NCBI RefSeq assembly: GCF_014284275.1
Contig: NZ_JACOFU010000003.1
Span: forward strand, 62,001 to 126,000
From: Affinundibacterium amnicola
GTDB taxonomy: Bacteria > Pseudomonadota > Gammaproteobacteria > Burkholderiales > Burkholderiaceae_D
Length of the DNA stretch: 64,000 bases
Direction: 5' to 3'
Shown here: one piece after another, positions 46,149 to 56,096 of the stretch
Position numbering within the stretch: position 1 is the first letter of the stretch
Layout of the letters: every line of letters begins with the position of its first letter
Notes under the pieces: generated by a model
What the model saw: the letters and a program-made list of their open reading frames with translations, nothing else
Database searches by the model: none
Told to the model about the DNA's origin: nothing
Translations under genes and position numbers: made by a program

Positions 46149-47439
46149 TACCGCACGATCACCTTTGCTGTGGGTACCCACCGGCTATTTTACGATGGCC
46201 TTGGGTTTCATGATGTTGACCAATGTCAGCGCCATTATGTTCAAGAATTTGGGGATGGATAATGGCAGGGCAGCACAGTATTCAAGTATGTTTATTCTGG
46301 CCTATACGATTAAGCCTTTATTTGCGCCTTTTGTTGAAATGTATAAGACAAAAAAGTTTTTTGTTTTGTGCGCGCAAGTGTTGATTGGTTTGGGCTTTGC
46401 TGGTGTCGCCTTGGCGATGGCTTTGCCAGATTATATGGTGATACTAATCCCTCTTTTTTGGATACTGTCATTCGTTGGTGCCACCCAGGATATTGCATGC
46501 GATGGTGTCTACGTCACATCGCTTGATACCCGCAGTCAGTCTTTGTATTGCGGGATTCAAAGCTTGAGTTGGAACATCGGCCCTATCGTTGCCGCGGGTG
46601 GATTGGTGTATCTCAGCGGGCGACTACATACCGAAGTTTTTCAGCATAGTAGCACTAGCTTTGGTCCTGAATGGATGGAGTCTTGGCGAGTTATTTTTCT
46701 ATTAGTAGCCGGCTTAACTTTGTTAATGGCAGTGTGGCATTGGCGTGTTATGCCTGATGGTGAACGGGCGAGCAATACGCCTGATAGTGTCAGCGCGACC
46801 GTGGGCATCATTGTGGATTCTTTCCGTAGTTTCTTTGAGAAACGCGATGTCTGGCGCATGATCGCATTTGCGTTTTTATTTCGCTTGAGTATCGGCTTCC
46901 TCGAAAAAATCGGCCCCTTTTTCATGGTGGATCCTGCTAGTAAAGGGGGCTTGGGATTGTCGAATGAGCTGCTAGGAATTATCTACGGTACCTATGGCCT
47001 CGCCGCAGTCTTGCTTGGGTCACTGTTGGGTGGCTGGTTAGTTGCCCGACGTGGATTGAAGTCCACTTTATTTTGGCTTTGCTGCGCGGTGAATATTCCA
47101 AACATCACTTTTCTGATCATGAGTATTTATCTGCCAGAAAATCTCTATTGGATAGGTGCGGGCGTGATCGTTGAGAAATTCTTCTTTGGCTTTGGCTCAG
47201 TTGGTTTTATGATTTATCTGATGCAAGAGCTTGCGCCAGGAAAATACACCACCACACATTATGCCTACGGTACTGGTTTGATGGGGCTGTGTGGTTTGTT
47301 GACCGGTGTGTTGAGCGGACATCTGCAAGAGTATCTCGGTTATGTCAGTTATTTTGTGTTAGTGATGTTGGCGACGATTCCTTCGTTTATCGCATGTTGG
47401 TATGCGCCATTTCACGTATCGGACCAACGTGCTCAGTGA
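46135..47439 (+). CDS. MFS transporter, AmpG-like
   Basis: A 434-residue inner-membrane carrier with about 12 helices. The region LGFMMLTNVSAIMFKNLGMDNGRAAQYSSMF and VGATQDIACDGVYVTSLDTRSQSLYCGIQSLSWNIGP resembles the AmpG/PAT branch of the major facilitator superfamily, known for muropeptide and related uptake, and sugar-linked members occur in operons like this one. Overlapping glk and following GH1, it most likely brings glycosides into the cytoplasm. It ends 7 bases inside the convergent GH43 gene. Confidence 0.82.
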   Translation: MLQLNTARSPLLWVPTGYFTMALGFMMLTNVSAIMFKNLGMDNGRAAQYSSMFILAYTIKPLFAPFVEMYKTKKFFVLCAQVLIGLGFAGVALAMALPDYMVILIPLFWILSFVGATQDIACDGVYVTSLDTRSQSLYCGIQSLSWNIGPIVAAGGLVYLSGRLHTEVFQHSSTSFGPEWMESWRVIFLLVAGLTLLMAVWHWRVMPDGERASNTPDSVSATVGIIVDSFRSFFEKRDVWRMIAFAFLFRLSIGFLEKIGPFFMVDPASKGGLGLSNELLGIIYGTYGLAAVLLGSLLGGWLVARRGLKSTLFWLCCAVNIPNITFLIMSIYLPENLYWIGAGVIVEKFFFGFGSVGFMIYLMQELAPGKYTTTHYAYGTGLMGLCGLLTGVLSGHLQEYLGYVSYFVLVMLATIPSFIACWYAPFHVSDQRAQ

Positions 47440-49139
47440 TTTGTTTTCGCTTTTATCTGAAAGTCAGCAAAGTCGGCAAATGATGTTGTCGACTTTGCTT
47501 GTTGTTTCGTTGTATTCAGTTTGTCCATGTCTGCTTTAGTCGAAGCGCTACTGAATAAGCCAATTTTTGCTCCTACCCAACGACCTTGTACAGCATTAAA
47601 TTCTGTGCCAAAGGGGATAAATTCCTTCCCTTGCTCGCTATAGTAAAACTGCGCGAGACCGCCTGCTTTCATTTCCATTTTTAGCTGGACTTTGGCATGA
47701 TTGATGCGCGTGGTTCGCACGACTTCTTCATTACAACGAGTAGTCAAATTGATGCTGCTGCAAGTAACGTACTGAAGTAAGTAATGATCTTGATGTCTTT
47801 GTATCCCGATCCAAGCATAATGTAAACCATATAACACCAGTCCAGCACGCTCACCATCATTAGTCGAATTGAATCTCAATTTGACGCTTGCGCTAAATTC
47901 AGATGCAGGTAATTTTTGGAGAAGAATTGCTGGGTAATCGATTAAAGATGCAGATTCTGCCAATGCCTGTGGATACAAGCGTAGATGTTTTTTATGTGCC
48001 GTGAGTGAATACCAATCGCTTTTCCAGTTGGCATTCCATTGCCATTGAAAACCTAATTTTTGCGCAGAAAAATCATCGGATGTTGGTGGGTTAACTAACT
48101 GACTAAATTGCTTGTTGCGGATAGGTTTTTCCCATTCCATGACAGGTTCGCCGATACCCGTTGTTGAGTTCATCTGACCCATTACAGGCCAATCATTTTC
48201 CCATCGCATGGGCTGCAAATGCACGATGCGGCCATAGGCACGTTTATCTTGAAAGTGATAAAACCAATCCCGTCCATCTTCTGCGGTGACCCATGCACCT
48301 TGATGCGGACCATTGATCTTGCTATCGCCTTGGGCCAAAACGATTTTGTCTTCGTAAGGACCAAGAATATGTTTAGAACGGAATACCGATTGCCAACCAA
48401 ATTCAACACCACCCGCTGGCGCAAAAATGTAGTACCAGCCCTTGCGTTTATAAAACTTTGGACCTTCTAAGGTTTTATAGCCAGGTAGAAGATTGCCGTC
48501 GACAACGAGCGTGCCTTTGTCATCGAGGAGTTTGCTGGCATCCGCTGCCATAGCGCGCAGCGTGAGTTGATTATTAAATCCCGCGCGGCTTTTCGCCCAA
48601 GCATGCAATAGCCAAGCTTTGCCATCATCGTCCCAAAGCGGTGTCGGATCGATTAAGCCTTTACCCGCAACGAGTAAATGCGGGGTAGTCCACGGTCCAG
48701 CAAAGTTCTTTGCGGTCATGACATAAATGCCGAAGTCAGGATCTGGGTAAAAGATCCAAAATTTGTCATCATGAAAACGTAAGCTCGGCGCCCATACGCC
48801 TTTACCATGTTGCGGCGTAGAAAATGTCTCATTGGGTACCAGATTCTGCAAGGCGTGTCCGACCAGATTCCAGTGAATCATATCGCTCGATTGCAACAAT
48901 GGAAGACCCGGTGCGCTGTTGAAGCTCGAAGCAATCATGTAGTACTGTTTGCCGACGCGAATCACATCGGGATCAGAATAATCTGCATGAATAATCGGAT
49001 TGCGATAGCGGCCATTGCCGAGATCAGGTTCCCAGACTTGTTTTGTGTCGTGTTGATTTTTATTCTGTGCATGCACTGGCAAAGCAAGTAATAAGATCGA
49101 CGACGACAAGCAGCAGAGTGCTCTTCCCAAGCAGATCAT
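47433..49139 (-). CDS. GH43 beta-xylosidase / alpha-L-arabinofuranosidase, secreted
   Basis: A 568-residue protein with a signal peptide (LSSSILLLALPVHAQ). RYRNPIIHADYSDPDVIRVGKQYYMIASS carries the GH43 catalytic Asp; LIDPTPLWDDDGKAWLLH the second Asp and LEGPKFYKRKGWYYIFAPAGG the general-acid Glu. A C-terminal beta-sandwich of about 200 residues (DFSAQKLGFQWQWNANWKSDWYSL onward) fits the GH43 accessory domain of XynB-type enzymes. It would remove arabinose or xylose side chains of pectin or xylan. It is the last gene of the minus-strand galacturonate operon, 63 bases after the lactonase gene. Confidence 0.88.
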   Translation of the reverse strand: MICLGRALCCLSSSILLLALPVHAQNKNQHDTKQVWEPDLGNGRYRNPIIHADYSDPDVIRVGKQYYMIASSFNSAPGLPLLQSSDMIHWNLVGHALQNLVPNETFSTPQHGKGVWAPSLRFHDDKFWIFYPDPDFGIYVMTAKNFAGPWTTPHLLVAGKGLIDPTPLWDDDGKAWLLHAWAKSRAGFNNQLTLRAMAADASKLLDDKGTLVVDGNLLPGYKTLEGPKFYKRKGWYYIFAPAGGVEFGWQSVFRSKHILGPYEDKIVLAQGDSKINGPHQGAWVTAEDGRDWFYHFQDKRAYGRIVHLQPMRWENDWPVMGQMNSTTGIGEPVMEWEKPIRNKQFSQLVNPPTSDDFSAQKLGFQWQWNANWKSDWYSLTAHKKHLRLYPQALAESASLIDYPAILLQKLPASEFSASVKLRFNSTNDGERAGLVLYGLHYAWIGIQRHQDHYLLQYVTCSSINLTTRCNEEVVRTTRINHAKVQLKMEMKAGGLAQFYYSEQGKEFIPFGTEFNAVQGRWVGAKIGLFSSASTKADMDKLNTTKQQAKSTTSFADFADFQIKAKTNH

Positions 49140-49202
49140 GGAATTCCTTTGTTAAGGTGTTTTGTGTTGACGAATTTTGTTATGACTGACGGCAGGGTAG
49201 GC

Positions 49203-50114
49203 TTATCCGACGAACGCTGTCTCGGCGTAACCTTGGACACCCGGATTGAGCAGGATAGTCGCACCAGCCCATTCGTCATCCGCCGCTTGGCCTGCTGCGA
49301 TGGATGCAACCATCAAGGTATCCAGTTTGTCACCACCAAAACAGCACATGGTTGGTTTTTTCATTGGCACCGCGATTTGTCGATCGAGTTTTCCTTCTGG
49401 GGTGAAGCGCAAAATCAATCCGGCGTCATTGGCACAAATCCAATAACATCCATCGGTGTCGATGGCAGCACCATCGGGACGACCATCCATCGTTTTCATG
49501 TCAACAAAGAGGCGTTGATTGTGGGGCGTGCCGCTATCTGTATCATAATCAAATGCCCAGATCAGTTGGCTATTTGGATGGGAATCAGAAAGGTACATGG
49601 TACGACCATCTGGTGACCACGCGAGGCCATTTTGGACAAATAAATTCGAGATGAAGGGTGCTGAGATGCCTTGCTCTCTGGTATAGCGATAGAGATGCCC
49701 AGCAGCTCGCGGCACTGACATATCGATCAACATGGTACCGCTCCAGAATCGACCCTGACGATCACAGCGACCATCGTTGAAACGCATTCCCATTTCCGAT
49801 GTCGCTGGCGCTGCTAGATGTTGTGCTTGGACTTTGCCATCGGTCGCTAGCTTGAGATGAAAGATGCCGCTCTCCATTCCAGCAATAAATCCACCATTGT
49901 TTTGAGGTGACAGACAAGCGATCATTTCGGCAGTTTGCCAGCTTGATACCACGCCACTACTCGCATCTAAACGCCAGATCGTCTTTGCCGTGATATCGAC
50001 CCAATACCAAGCTGCTTCTTTGGCTACCCAGATTGGACTTTCACCGACGCCACAGCGAATGGTCGCATGTGGCGTCGTAACGCGTGTGATTTCAGGAGTC
50101 TGCAAGTTCACCAT
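49203..50114 (-). CDS. SMP-30/gluconolactonase-family lactonase
   Basis: A protein of about 303 residues with the six-bladed propeller motifs of SMP-30/regucalcin (GVGESPIWVAKEAAWYWVDI, MRFNDGRCDRQGRFWSGTM, NGLAWSPDGRTMYLSDS, DGRPDGAAIDTDGCYWICANDAG); Glu and Asn/Asp residues of these blocks bind the catalytic divalent metal. In an operon with exuT, kdgD and the semialdehyde dehydrogenase it most likely opens galactaro- or glucaro-lactone made by uronate dehydrogenase. ATG 50114 starts one base after the exuT stop (TGATATG), so translation is coupled; a GTG at 50126 is an alternative start. Confidence 0.87.
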   Translation of the reverse strand: MVNLQTPEITRVTTPHATIRCGVGESPIWVAKEAAWYWVDITAKTIWRLDASSGVVSSWQTAEMIACLSPQNNGGFIAGMESGIFHLKLATDGKVQAQHLAAPATSEMGMRFNDGRCDRQGRFWSGTMLIDMSVPRAAGHLYRYTREQGISAPFISNLFVQNGLAWSPDGRTMYLSDSHPNSQLIWAFDYDTDSGTPHNQRLFVDMKTMDGRPDGAAIDTDGCYWICANDAGLILRFTPEGKLDRQIAVPMKKPTMCCFGGDKLDTLMVASIAAGQAADDEWAGATILLNPGVQGYAETAFVG

Positions 50115-50115
50115 A

Positions 50116-51501
50116 TCAGAGATCACTGATGATTTTGTATTTAGGAACTAAGGTTTTCATGACTGTCCAAGCGACCAGATAAGCAAGCGCGCAGATTGCA
50201 AACATAATCGTGTAACCGGTTTGCAATTGACCTTGGCTGCCATAGTAGTCAAACAGCCAGCCACCAAGTTTTGTAATCAACACGCCGCCTAGACCACCCG
50301 CCATACCGCCAATTCCAACTACAGAAGCCACTGCTTTTTTCGGGAACATATCAGAGACAGTCGTAAAAATATTCGCTGACCAAGCTTGATGCGCTGAAGC
50401 GCCGATACCAATCAAAATCACTGGTACCCAGAAGCTTAAGTAACCAAGCGGTTGTGCCAATAAAACGACCAGAGGCAAAATCGCAATCATTAACATTGCT
50501 TTCATACGACCATCATAAGGCGCATCACCGCGATTAATGAAATAAGTTGGCAACCAGCCACCACCGATACTGCCAACCATCGTCATACTATATAAAACCG
50601 CCAGTGGTACAACGAACTCAGTGGTTTTCATACCGTATTGTGCAGCTAAATATTTAGGCAACCAAAACAAGAAGAACCACCACACGCCATCCGTCATAAA
50701 TTTGCCAAAGGCAAAAGCCCAAGTTTGACGATAGGCGAGTAATTGGAACCATGAAAATTTCTTACCATCGTCACTGTTATCGATCACGCCGTCTTTCAAT
50801 TGATCGTGATTGATGTAAGCGAGCTCTTCAGCCGATAAGCGTTTTTGTTCTTCTGGCTTATCGTAAAATACAATCCAAGCGCCGAGCCAGATGAAGCCTA
50901 CAGCACCGACGATAATAAAGGTTGCTTGCCAACCCCAAGCCGCAGCGATCAACGGTACGGCGATTGGTGCCAATACCGCGCCAATATTGGCACCAGAGTT
51001 AAAAATGCCCGTTGCAAAAGAACGTTCTTTTTTAGGGAAATATTCCGCAGTCGCTTTGATCGCTGCCGGGAAGTTACCTGCTTCACCTAGCGCTAAAACG
51101 GCGCGAGAAATCATAAAGCCTGCGATCGAGACGGGAACCGCAGCGAGGCCTAGTCCAGTCGCGATACTGTTAATGGCTTCACCAAAAAAGATCGCATACG
51201 CATGCATGATGGCACCGAGCGACCAGACAGTAATTGCAAGGATAAAAGCTTTTTTTGTGCCAATCTTGTCGATGAAGCGACCTGCGAACAACATGGAAAT
51301 CGCGTATACAAATTGAAACGCAGCGGTGATGTTCGCATAATCGCTATTGGTCCAACCAAACTCTTTGCTCAAGTCAGGTGCGAGTAAGCTCAAGACCTGA
51401 CGATCTAAATAATTGATGGTCGTCGCAAAGAACAATAGTGCGCAGATGGTCCAACGGTATTTGCCTATGCCTGTGGCATGGACTTGTGCATGTGTTGACA
51501 T
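50116..51501 (-). CDS. exuT: Hexuronate MFS transporter, ExuT-like
   Basis: A 461-residue inner-membrane protein of the anion:cation symporter branch of the MFS, with about 12 helices. GKYRWTICALLFFATTINYLDRQVLSLLAPDLSKEFGWTNSDYANI is the ExuT/GudP helix-1 signature, and FPAAIKATAEYFPKKERSFATGIFNSGANIGAVLAPI the helix-4/5 block. It should import galacturonate and glucuronate. Start chosen at ATG 51501 with GGAGA a few bases upstream; an earlier frame extends 27 codons with no family match. It sits between the aldehyde dehydrogenase (palindromic repeat in between) and the lactonase. Confidence 0.9.
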   Translation of the reverse strand: MSTHAQVHATGIGKYRWTICALLFFATTINYLDRQVLSLLAPDLSKEFGWTNSDYANITAAFQFVYAISMLFAGRFIDKIGTKKAFILAITVWSLGAIMHAYAIFFGEAINSIATGLGLAAVPVSIAGFMISRAVLALGEAGNFPAAIKATAEYFPKKERSFATGIFNSGANIGAVLAPIAVPLIAAAWGWQATFIIVGAVGFIWLGAWIVFYDKPEEQKRLSAEELAYINHDQLKDGVIDNSDDGKKFSWFQLLAYRQTWAFAFGKFMTDGVWWFFLFWLPKYLAAQYGMKTTEFVVPLAVLYSMTMVGSIGGGWLPTYFINRGDAPYDGRMKAMLMIAILPLVVLLAQPLGYLSFWVPVILIGIGASAHQAWSANIFTTVSDMFPKKAVASVVGIGGMAGGLGGVLITKLGGWLFDYYGSQGQLQTGYTIMFAICALAYLVAWTVMKTLVPKYKIISDL

Positions 51502-51566
51502 AGGTGTCTCCGGTTTTATTGTTTTTGGCACTGCTGTTAAATTGAATTTCGATTTAGACTTTGATT

Positions 51567-51650
51567 TGTAGGGCGGGTGCAACCCGCGCCGTTAAAACGT
51601 CGTACAGGCGTGACCACTCTACGGGCGGCGCGGGTTGCACCCGCCCTACA
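51567..51650. repeat. Perfect 24-bp inverted repeat upstream of exuT
   Basis: TGTAGGGCGGGTGCAACCCG... (51567-51590) is repeated as its exact complement at 51627-51650 with a 36-base loop, followed on the plus strand by a short T run. It lies in the 201-base gap between the dehydrogenase and exuT and may trim or stabilise the message. Confidence 0.75.
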
Positions 51651-51702
51651 TTTTTCACCATCCTTCTCTCACAATCGAGAGAAGGAAGATTTACATCAAG
51701 CT

Positions 51703-53283
51703 TTACTTGGCTGGCACAGTCAAATCACCATTGACCACACGTGGAATGCCAAACGGATTTGCATCTTGCAAGCTGGTTGGCAAAAGTTCAGCAGGGAACT
51801 CTTGATAACAAACTGGGCGTAAGAAACGATCAATTGCGCTGGCACCCACTGAGGTTGTGCGGCTGTCTGATGTCGATGGGAAAGGGCCGCCATGCACCAT
51901 CGCATGACAGACTTCAACGCCCGTTGGGAAACCATTGAACAAGATACGACCTGCTTTACGTTCCAAGCTAGGCAACAAGGATTTAGCAATCGCATAATCT
52001 GCCGCCGTTGCGTGCACAGTCGCCGTCAATTGACCTTCAATGTGTTCTGCAATTGCTTGCATTTCGGCCAGGTCTTTGCAGCGAATCAAGAGTGAAGATG
52101 GGCCAAAAATTTCATCGTGCAGAGCGCGATTGTTCAAGAAATCACTTGCTTGGCAAACCGCCAGATTTGCTTGCGCAGCGCATGGTGCTGTTGCGGCCTG
52201 ACCTTGTGCTAGAACGTTCACGCCATCGACTTGATTTAGACGCGCTACGCCTGAGCTGTACGCTTGATGTATGCCAGGCGTTAACATGGTCGCAGCTGGT
52301 TTTGCTTGTAAGGCCATACTGGCGGTGTCAATAAAGGCTTGTAATTCTGGACTATCGATCGCGATCACCATACCTGGGTTAGTACAGAATTGTCCCGCAC
52401 CCATCGTCAATGAATCGGCGAAGCCTTGCGCAATGCTCGCGCCCTTGGTTTTTAATGCATCGGGCAGCAAGAAAACAGGGTTGATACTACTCATCTCCGC
52501 ATATACAGGAATCGGTTCCGCACGTGCAGCAGCAGTACGCACCAGCGCTATACCACCTTGACGAGAACCAGTGAAGCCGACCGCTTTGATAGCAGGGTGG
52601 GCGACTAAACTTTGGCCAATTTGACGACCATCACCGATCAACATGGAAAACACGCCTACCAAGCCACAATCATTTGCGGCTTGCTGTATTGCTTTGCCAA
52701 CTAATTCGGAAGTGCCTAGATGCGCGCTATGCGCTTTGACAACTACCGGGCAACCTGCTGCGAGAGCGGACGCAGTATCACCACCAGCAACCGAGAACGC
52801 TAACGGGAAGTTACTTGCGCCAAAGACCGCAACTGGGCCTAAACCAATTTTACGCAAACGTAAATCAGGACGTGGCGGAACGCGTTCTGGCAAGGCAGAA
52901 TCAAGTGTGGCAGACAGATAGGCACCATCGCGCACAACTTTGGCGAACAATCGCAATTGATTCATCGTGCGACCACGTTCGCCTTCCAAACGCGCTACTG
53001 GCAAGCCAGTTTCTTGATGCGCGCGTTCGATCAGCGTGTTACCCAGTGCTAAAATATTTTCAGCAATTTTTTCTAAAAATGTCGCTCGTTGATCCGGGGT
53101 GGTTTCACGATAGCTATCGAATGTGGCTGCTGCCAATTGACATGCTTGATCGACATCCTCTTTGGTCGCCAAACCAAATGCGGGTTCGAATTCGCTGTTA
53201 GTGGCGGGATTGATCGCTTTGATCGTGCCCGCACTACCGAATAGGGATTCCTGGCCGATGACCATGCTTCCTGTGATTTGCAT
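51703..53283 (-). CDS. 2-oxoglutarate-semialdehyde dehydrogenase
   Basis: A 526-residue aldehyde dehydrogenase of the alpha-ketoglutaric semialdehyde branch. [37 protein letters not shown] is the cofactor-side block, GFTGSRQGG the NAD motif, [11 protein letters not shown] the general-base Glu and [11 protein letters not shown] the catalytic Cys. It oxidises 2,5-dioxopentanoate, the product of KdgD, to 2-oxoglutarate and so completes the galacturonate route. AGGAG lies 8 bases upstream of the start at 53283. It follows kdgD by 119 bases. Confidence 0.92.
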   Translation of the reverse strand: MQITGSMVIGQESLFGSAGTIKAINPATNSEFEPAFGLATKEDVDQACQLAAATFDSYRETTPDQRATFLEKIAENILALGNTLIERAHQETGLPVARLEGERGRTMNQLRLFAKVVRDGAYLSATLDSALPERVPPRPDLRLRKIGLGPVAVFGASNFPLAFSVAGGDTASALAAGCPVVVKAHSAHLGTSELVGKAIQQAANDCGLVGVFSMLIGDGRQIGQSLVAHPAIKAVGFTGSRQGGIALVRTAAARAEPIPVYAEMSSINPVFLLPDALKTKGASIAQGFADSLTMGAGQFCTNPGMVIAIDSPELQAFIDTASMALQAKPAATMLTPGIHQAYSSGVARLNQVDGVNVLAQGQAATAPCAAQANLAVCQASDFLNNRALHDEIFGPSSLLIRCKDLAEMQAIAEHIEGQLTATVHATAADYAIAKSLLPSLERKAGRILFNGFPTGVEVCHAMVHGGPFPSTSDSRTTSVGASAIDRFLRPVCYQEFPAELLPTSLQDANPFGIPRVVNGDLTVPAK

Positions 53284-53402
53284 GCATTACTCCTTGATTC
53301 GTAATCTTACGTTGATGAACATTTCATTTTAACTGGGCGATTGCGCCCAGTCTTGATGGAAATCGTCATCATTCGTGCTTATTTTTACGCTGACTTCGAC
53401 GT

Positions 53403-54314
53403 TTATTGCGGACCTTGCGCGCGAATTAACTTTAACAGCATTTCATCTTCTTCCGCTGTTAGGTCAGTCAACGGCGCACGCACTGGACCGCCGCTGTGAC
53501 CAACTAAGCGTGCACCAGCTTTGACGATACTCACTGCATAGCCAGCCTTACGATTACGGATGTCGAGGTATGGGAGGAAGAATTCATCGATTAAACGATT
53601 CGTCGTTGCGAAGTCATCGGCTGCCGTTGCATGGTAAAAATCCATTGCCAATTTCGGAACGAAATTGAATACGGCAGAAGAGTAGACAGGTGTACCAATC
53701 GCTTTGTAAGCACCAGCGTAAATTTCTGCAGTAGGTAGACCACCGAGATAGCTAAAGCGGTCACCCATGCGACGCCAGATCGACACCATCAATTCGATAT
53801 CGCCGACACCATCTTTAAAACCAATTAAGTTCGGGCACATTGCGGCTAAACGCTCTAGAGACTCTGGCGTCAATCGGCAGTTAGCGCGGTTATAAACCAC
53901 CACGCCAATACTCACCGATTTACAGACTTCAGCAACATGCGCGACCAAGCCATCTTGGCTAGCTTCGGTCAGATAATGCGGCAACAATAACAAACCTTGT
54001 GCACCCAAACGCTGCGCATCCTGTGCCAAGGCAATCGCAGTGCGAGTAGGGCCACCAACGCCTGCCAAAATTGGCACTTTGCCACGGCAAGTATCCACCG
54101 CAGTACGAATCACATCGCTGTATTCACCGGGTGTCAAAGAAAAGAATTCACCTGTACCACCCGCAGCAAACAAAGCACTCGCACCATACGGCGCGAGCCA
54201 TTCCAGACGCTCAGCATAAGTATCAGCACGGAAGTCACCATTTTCATCGAAGTCGGTGATAGGGAAAGATAAGAGTCCAGACGAGAGGATTTGTTTGAGT
54301 TCTTGCGGGTGCAT
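53403..54314 (-). CDS. kdgD: 5-dehydro-4-deoxyglucarate dehydratase
   Basis: A 303-residue enzyme of the dihydrodipicolinate synthase/NAL superfamily. [44 protein letters not shown] is characteristic of Kdg[11 protein letters not shown] holds the active-site Tyr and [11 protein letters not shown] the Schiff-base Lys. It converts 5-keto-4-deoxy-glucarate into 2-oxoglutarate semialdehyde with loss of water and CO2. ATG 54314 is chosen because GGAGA lies just upstream and the length fits the family; an earlier frame would add 28 unrelated residues. First gene of the operon kdgD-dehydrogenase-exuT-lactonase-GH43. Confidence 0.93.
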   Translation of the reverse strand: MHPQELKQILSSGLLSFPITDFDENGDFRADTYAERLEWLAPYGASALFAAGGTGEFFSLTPGEYSDVIRTAVDTCRGKVPILAGVGGPTRTAIALAQDAQRLGAQGLLLLPHYLTEASQDGLVAHVAEVCKSVSIGVVVYNRANCRLTPESLERLAAMCPNLIGFKDGVGDIELMVSIWRRMGDRFSYLGGLPTAEIYAGAYKAIGTPVYSSAVFNFVPKLAMDFYHATAADDFATTNRLIDEFFLPYLDIRNRKAGYAVSIVKAGARLVGHSGGPVRAPLTDLTAEEDEMLLKLIRAQGPQ

Positions 54315-54382
54315 AGTGTCTCCAGTGATAAATGCAGGAAATTGGGTGGAATTGGAAAAAATCATGGGTTTATGTTTAAGTG

Positions 54383-54398
54383 ATACGTCATCGTACAA
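54383..54398. promoter_or_regulatory. Operator candidate upstream of kdgD
   Basis: On the minus strand this reads TTGTACGATGACGTAT, with a TACG-atga-CGTA palindromic core. Fourteen of sixteen or more bases recur upstream of the GntR gene at 56180-56195. It lies about 70 bases before the kdgD start. Confidence 0.6.
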
Positions 54399-54510
54399 CT
54401 TAAAATTGGTTTTTGCAAAGGGTTTTTTTGGATTTTATTGGTACGGAAGGGTTTGTTGTTCTTAATGAAAGGCTTTGGGTGAAGGTATTGGCTAGGGGAT
54501 ATTTTTTCGC

Positions 54511-54550
54511 TCCTTCCCCTTCAAGGGGAAGGCTGGGATGGGGATGGGTT
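54511..54550. repeat. Single arm of the 9.6-kb palindromic repeat
   Basis: TCCTTCCCCTTCAAGGGGAA followed by GGCTGGGATGGGGATGGGT repeats the left arm at 9611-9650. The second arm is not found here, so this copy is partial. Confidence 0.65.
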
Positions 54551-54630
54551 ATTGTCAGGGAGTCGAGCTGATGGCTATTTTTTTGGGGCTGAATTTTCTT
54601 GGGTAATGTTTATTTTCGCGAATGGTTTGT

Positions 54631-55191
54631 GGTCTGTAGGTCGGGTGTGGCCCGACAGCCACTTCCTTTCTTTGCTTCGCCAAAGAAAGGAAGCAAAGAA
54701 AGGCGACCACGCTGCCACTGCCCTTCGGGTGCCCAATTGAGCAAGACAAAAATGGGGAGAGTCAGAAACTCGCTACGCTCAAACATCTAACTCTCTTTAT
54801 CCCATTTCTGTCTCGCACAATTGGCAGTGTCAGAAGTGGATGAACGTCAAAAACAAAGTCAAAAACAACTTCAAAAGCCACACCAAAACAATCAGTACCG
54901 ACGGCATTAAGTTTTCCAATAGCGGTTGTAGGTCGTTGCTTTTGACGTTGTTTTTGACCTCCCCCCGTTTGAGACGATGTAATTTGTGCGTGGCAGAAAA
55001 TGGGATCAGGGTTGCGAATGTTTGAGCGTAGCGAGTTTTCGCAACACCCCATTTTTTGACATGCACAAATTATGCTGAAGCGAAGCGTAAGCACCCCGAA
55101 GGGGCGAGTCTACGGTCGCCTTTTTTGGATTACCTTTTTTGGCGAAGCAAAAAAGGTAATTGGCTGTCGGGCCACACCCGACCTGTGAACG
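54631..55191. repeat. 561-bp structured dispersed element, copy B (inverted)
   Basis: This is the reverse complement of the element at 12579-13139, with equal length and high identity through most of its span. The strongest differences lie in the terminal hairpin at 54652-54702, where the stem bases differ on both sides in a compensating way (CTTCCTTTCTTTG/CAAAGAAAGGAAG against GTTACCTTTTTTG/CAAAAAAGGTAAC). It fills most of the 955-base gap between kdgD and the GntR gene. Confidence 0.85.
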
Positions 55192-55269
55192 ATGAGAATA
55201 GATGAACGCTTAGTGGAAATGCAGTCAGCGTAGAAACCGAATTTAATAACTGGAAAGAGGCAAAGCAAC

Positions 55270-56013
55270 TCAACCACCACCCTCAATCACTTCCTGCGCC
55301 AACCGTAATCTCTCCCGACTATTACTCAAATGCGTCCGCATAGCCGCCCGTGCTGCTTCAGGATCTTTACGCAAAATCGCATTGAAAATATCTTCATGCT
55401 CATGATGCACGCGCACCAAATAAGCAGATGGATCATCTTGATTGAGTTGCGCCGTATTCAAACGCGCACGCGGAATTAAAGTGTGTCCCAAATGCCCAAG
55501 CAATTCAACAAAATAGGGATTGCCAGTAGCCTGCGCAATTAGTAAATGAAAGCGTACATCAGCATCGACAGAGTGCGCGCCTGATTCGACCGTAGTACGC
55601 ATTAGCTGCAACACCGAACGCATTTCTTCAACCTGAGTATCCGTGCGTCGTGAAGCGGCATGCCAAGCGGCTTCGGTTTCTAAACTGATGCGAATTTCCA
55701 ATACCGCGAGTACGTCGCGTACCGTGACGATAGAAGAATTTTGCAGGCCTAGATGATGCGAAGGTGCAAGTACGAAGGTGCCAATGCCATGTCGCGTTTC
55801 GACTAAGCCCGCAGCTTTTAATTGCGAAATCGCTTCACGCACCACTGTGCGACTAACACCGTAGACTTGCATGATTTCGGATTCAGTTGGTAGTTTTTCA
55901 CCAACCTTCAAATCGTCGCTCTTGATGCGCGTGGTCAGGTGATCGACTACTGCGCTGGCAAGATTGCGAGGTTTGCTGCGGATGGGGACAGGGTTGGTGT
56001 TTGTATTGGTCAT
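55270..56013 (-). CDS. GntR-family regulator with FCD domain, galactarate-type
   Basis: A 247-residue regulator. Winged HTH at about residues 15-82 (VVDHLTTRIKSDDLKVGEKLPTESEIMQVYGVSRTVVREAISQLKAAGLVETRHGIGTFV) and an FCD domain with DVRFHLLIAQATGNPYFVELLGHLG and HHEHEDIFNAILRKDPEAARAAMRTHL; the Asp and His residues fit a metal-bound ligand pocket. Operator-like repeats occur upstream of this gene and of kdgD, suggesting that it controls both in response to galactarate, glucarate or a related acid (inference). It does not share the TGGTCTnACCA sites of the other FCD regulator. Confidence 0.9.
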   Translation of the reverse strand: MTNTNTNPVPIRSKPRNLASAVVDHLTTRIKSDDLKVGEKLPTESEIMQVYGVSRTVVREAISQLKAAGLVETRHGIGTFVLAPSHHLGLQNSSIVTVRDVLAVLEIRISLETEAAWHAASRRTDTQVEEMRSVLQLMRTTVESGAHSVDADVRFHLLIAQATGNPYFVELLGHLGHTLIPRARLNTAQLNQDDPSAYLVRVHHEHEDIFNAILRKDPEAARAAMRTHLSNSRERLRLAQEVIEGGG

Positions 56014-56096
56014 AGTCGAATTGATTCTTTGTGTGGCGAGATTAAACCAAATCGGATTGCTATTAGATTGCTGTCAGATACAGGTTTAGTCATTTC

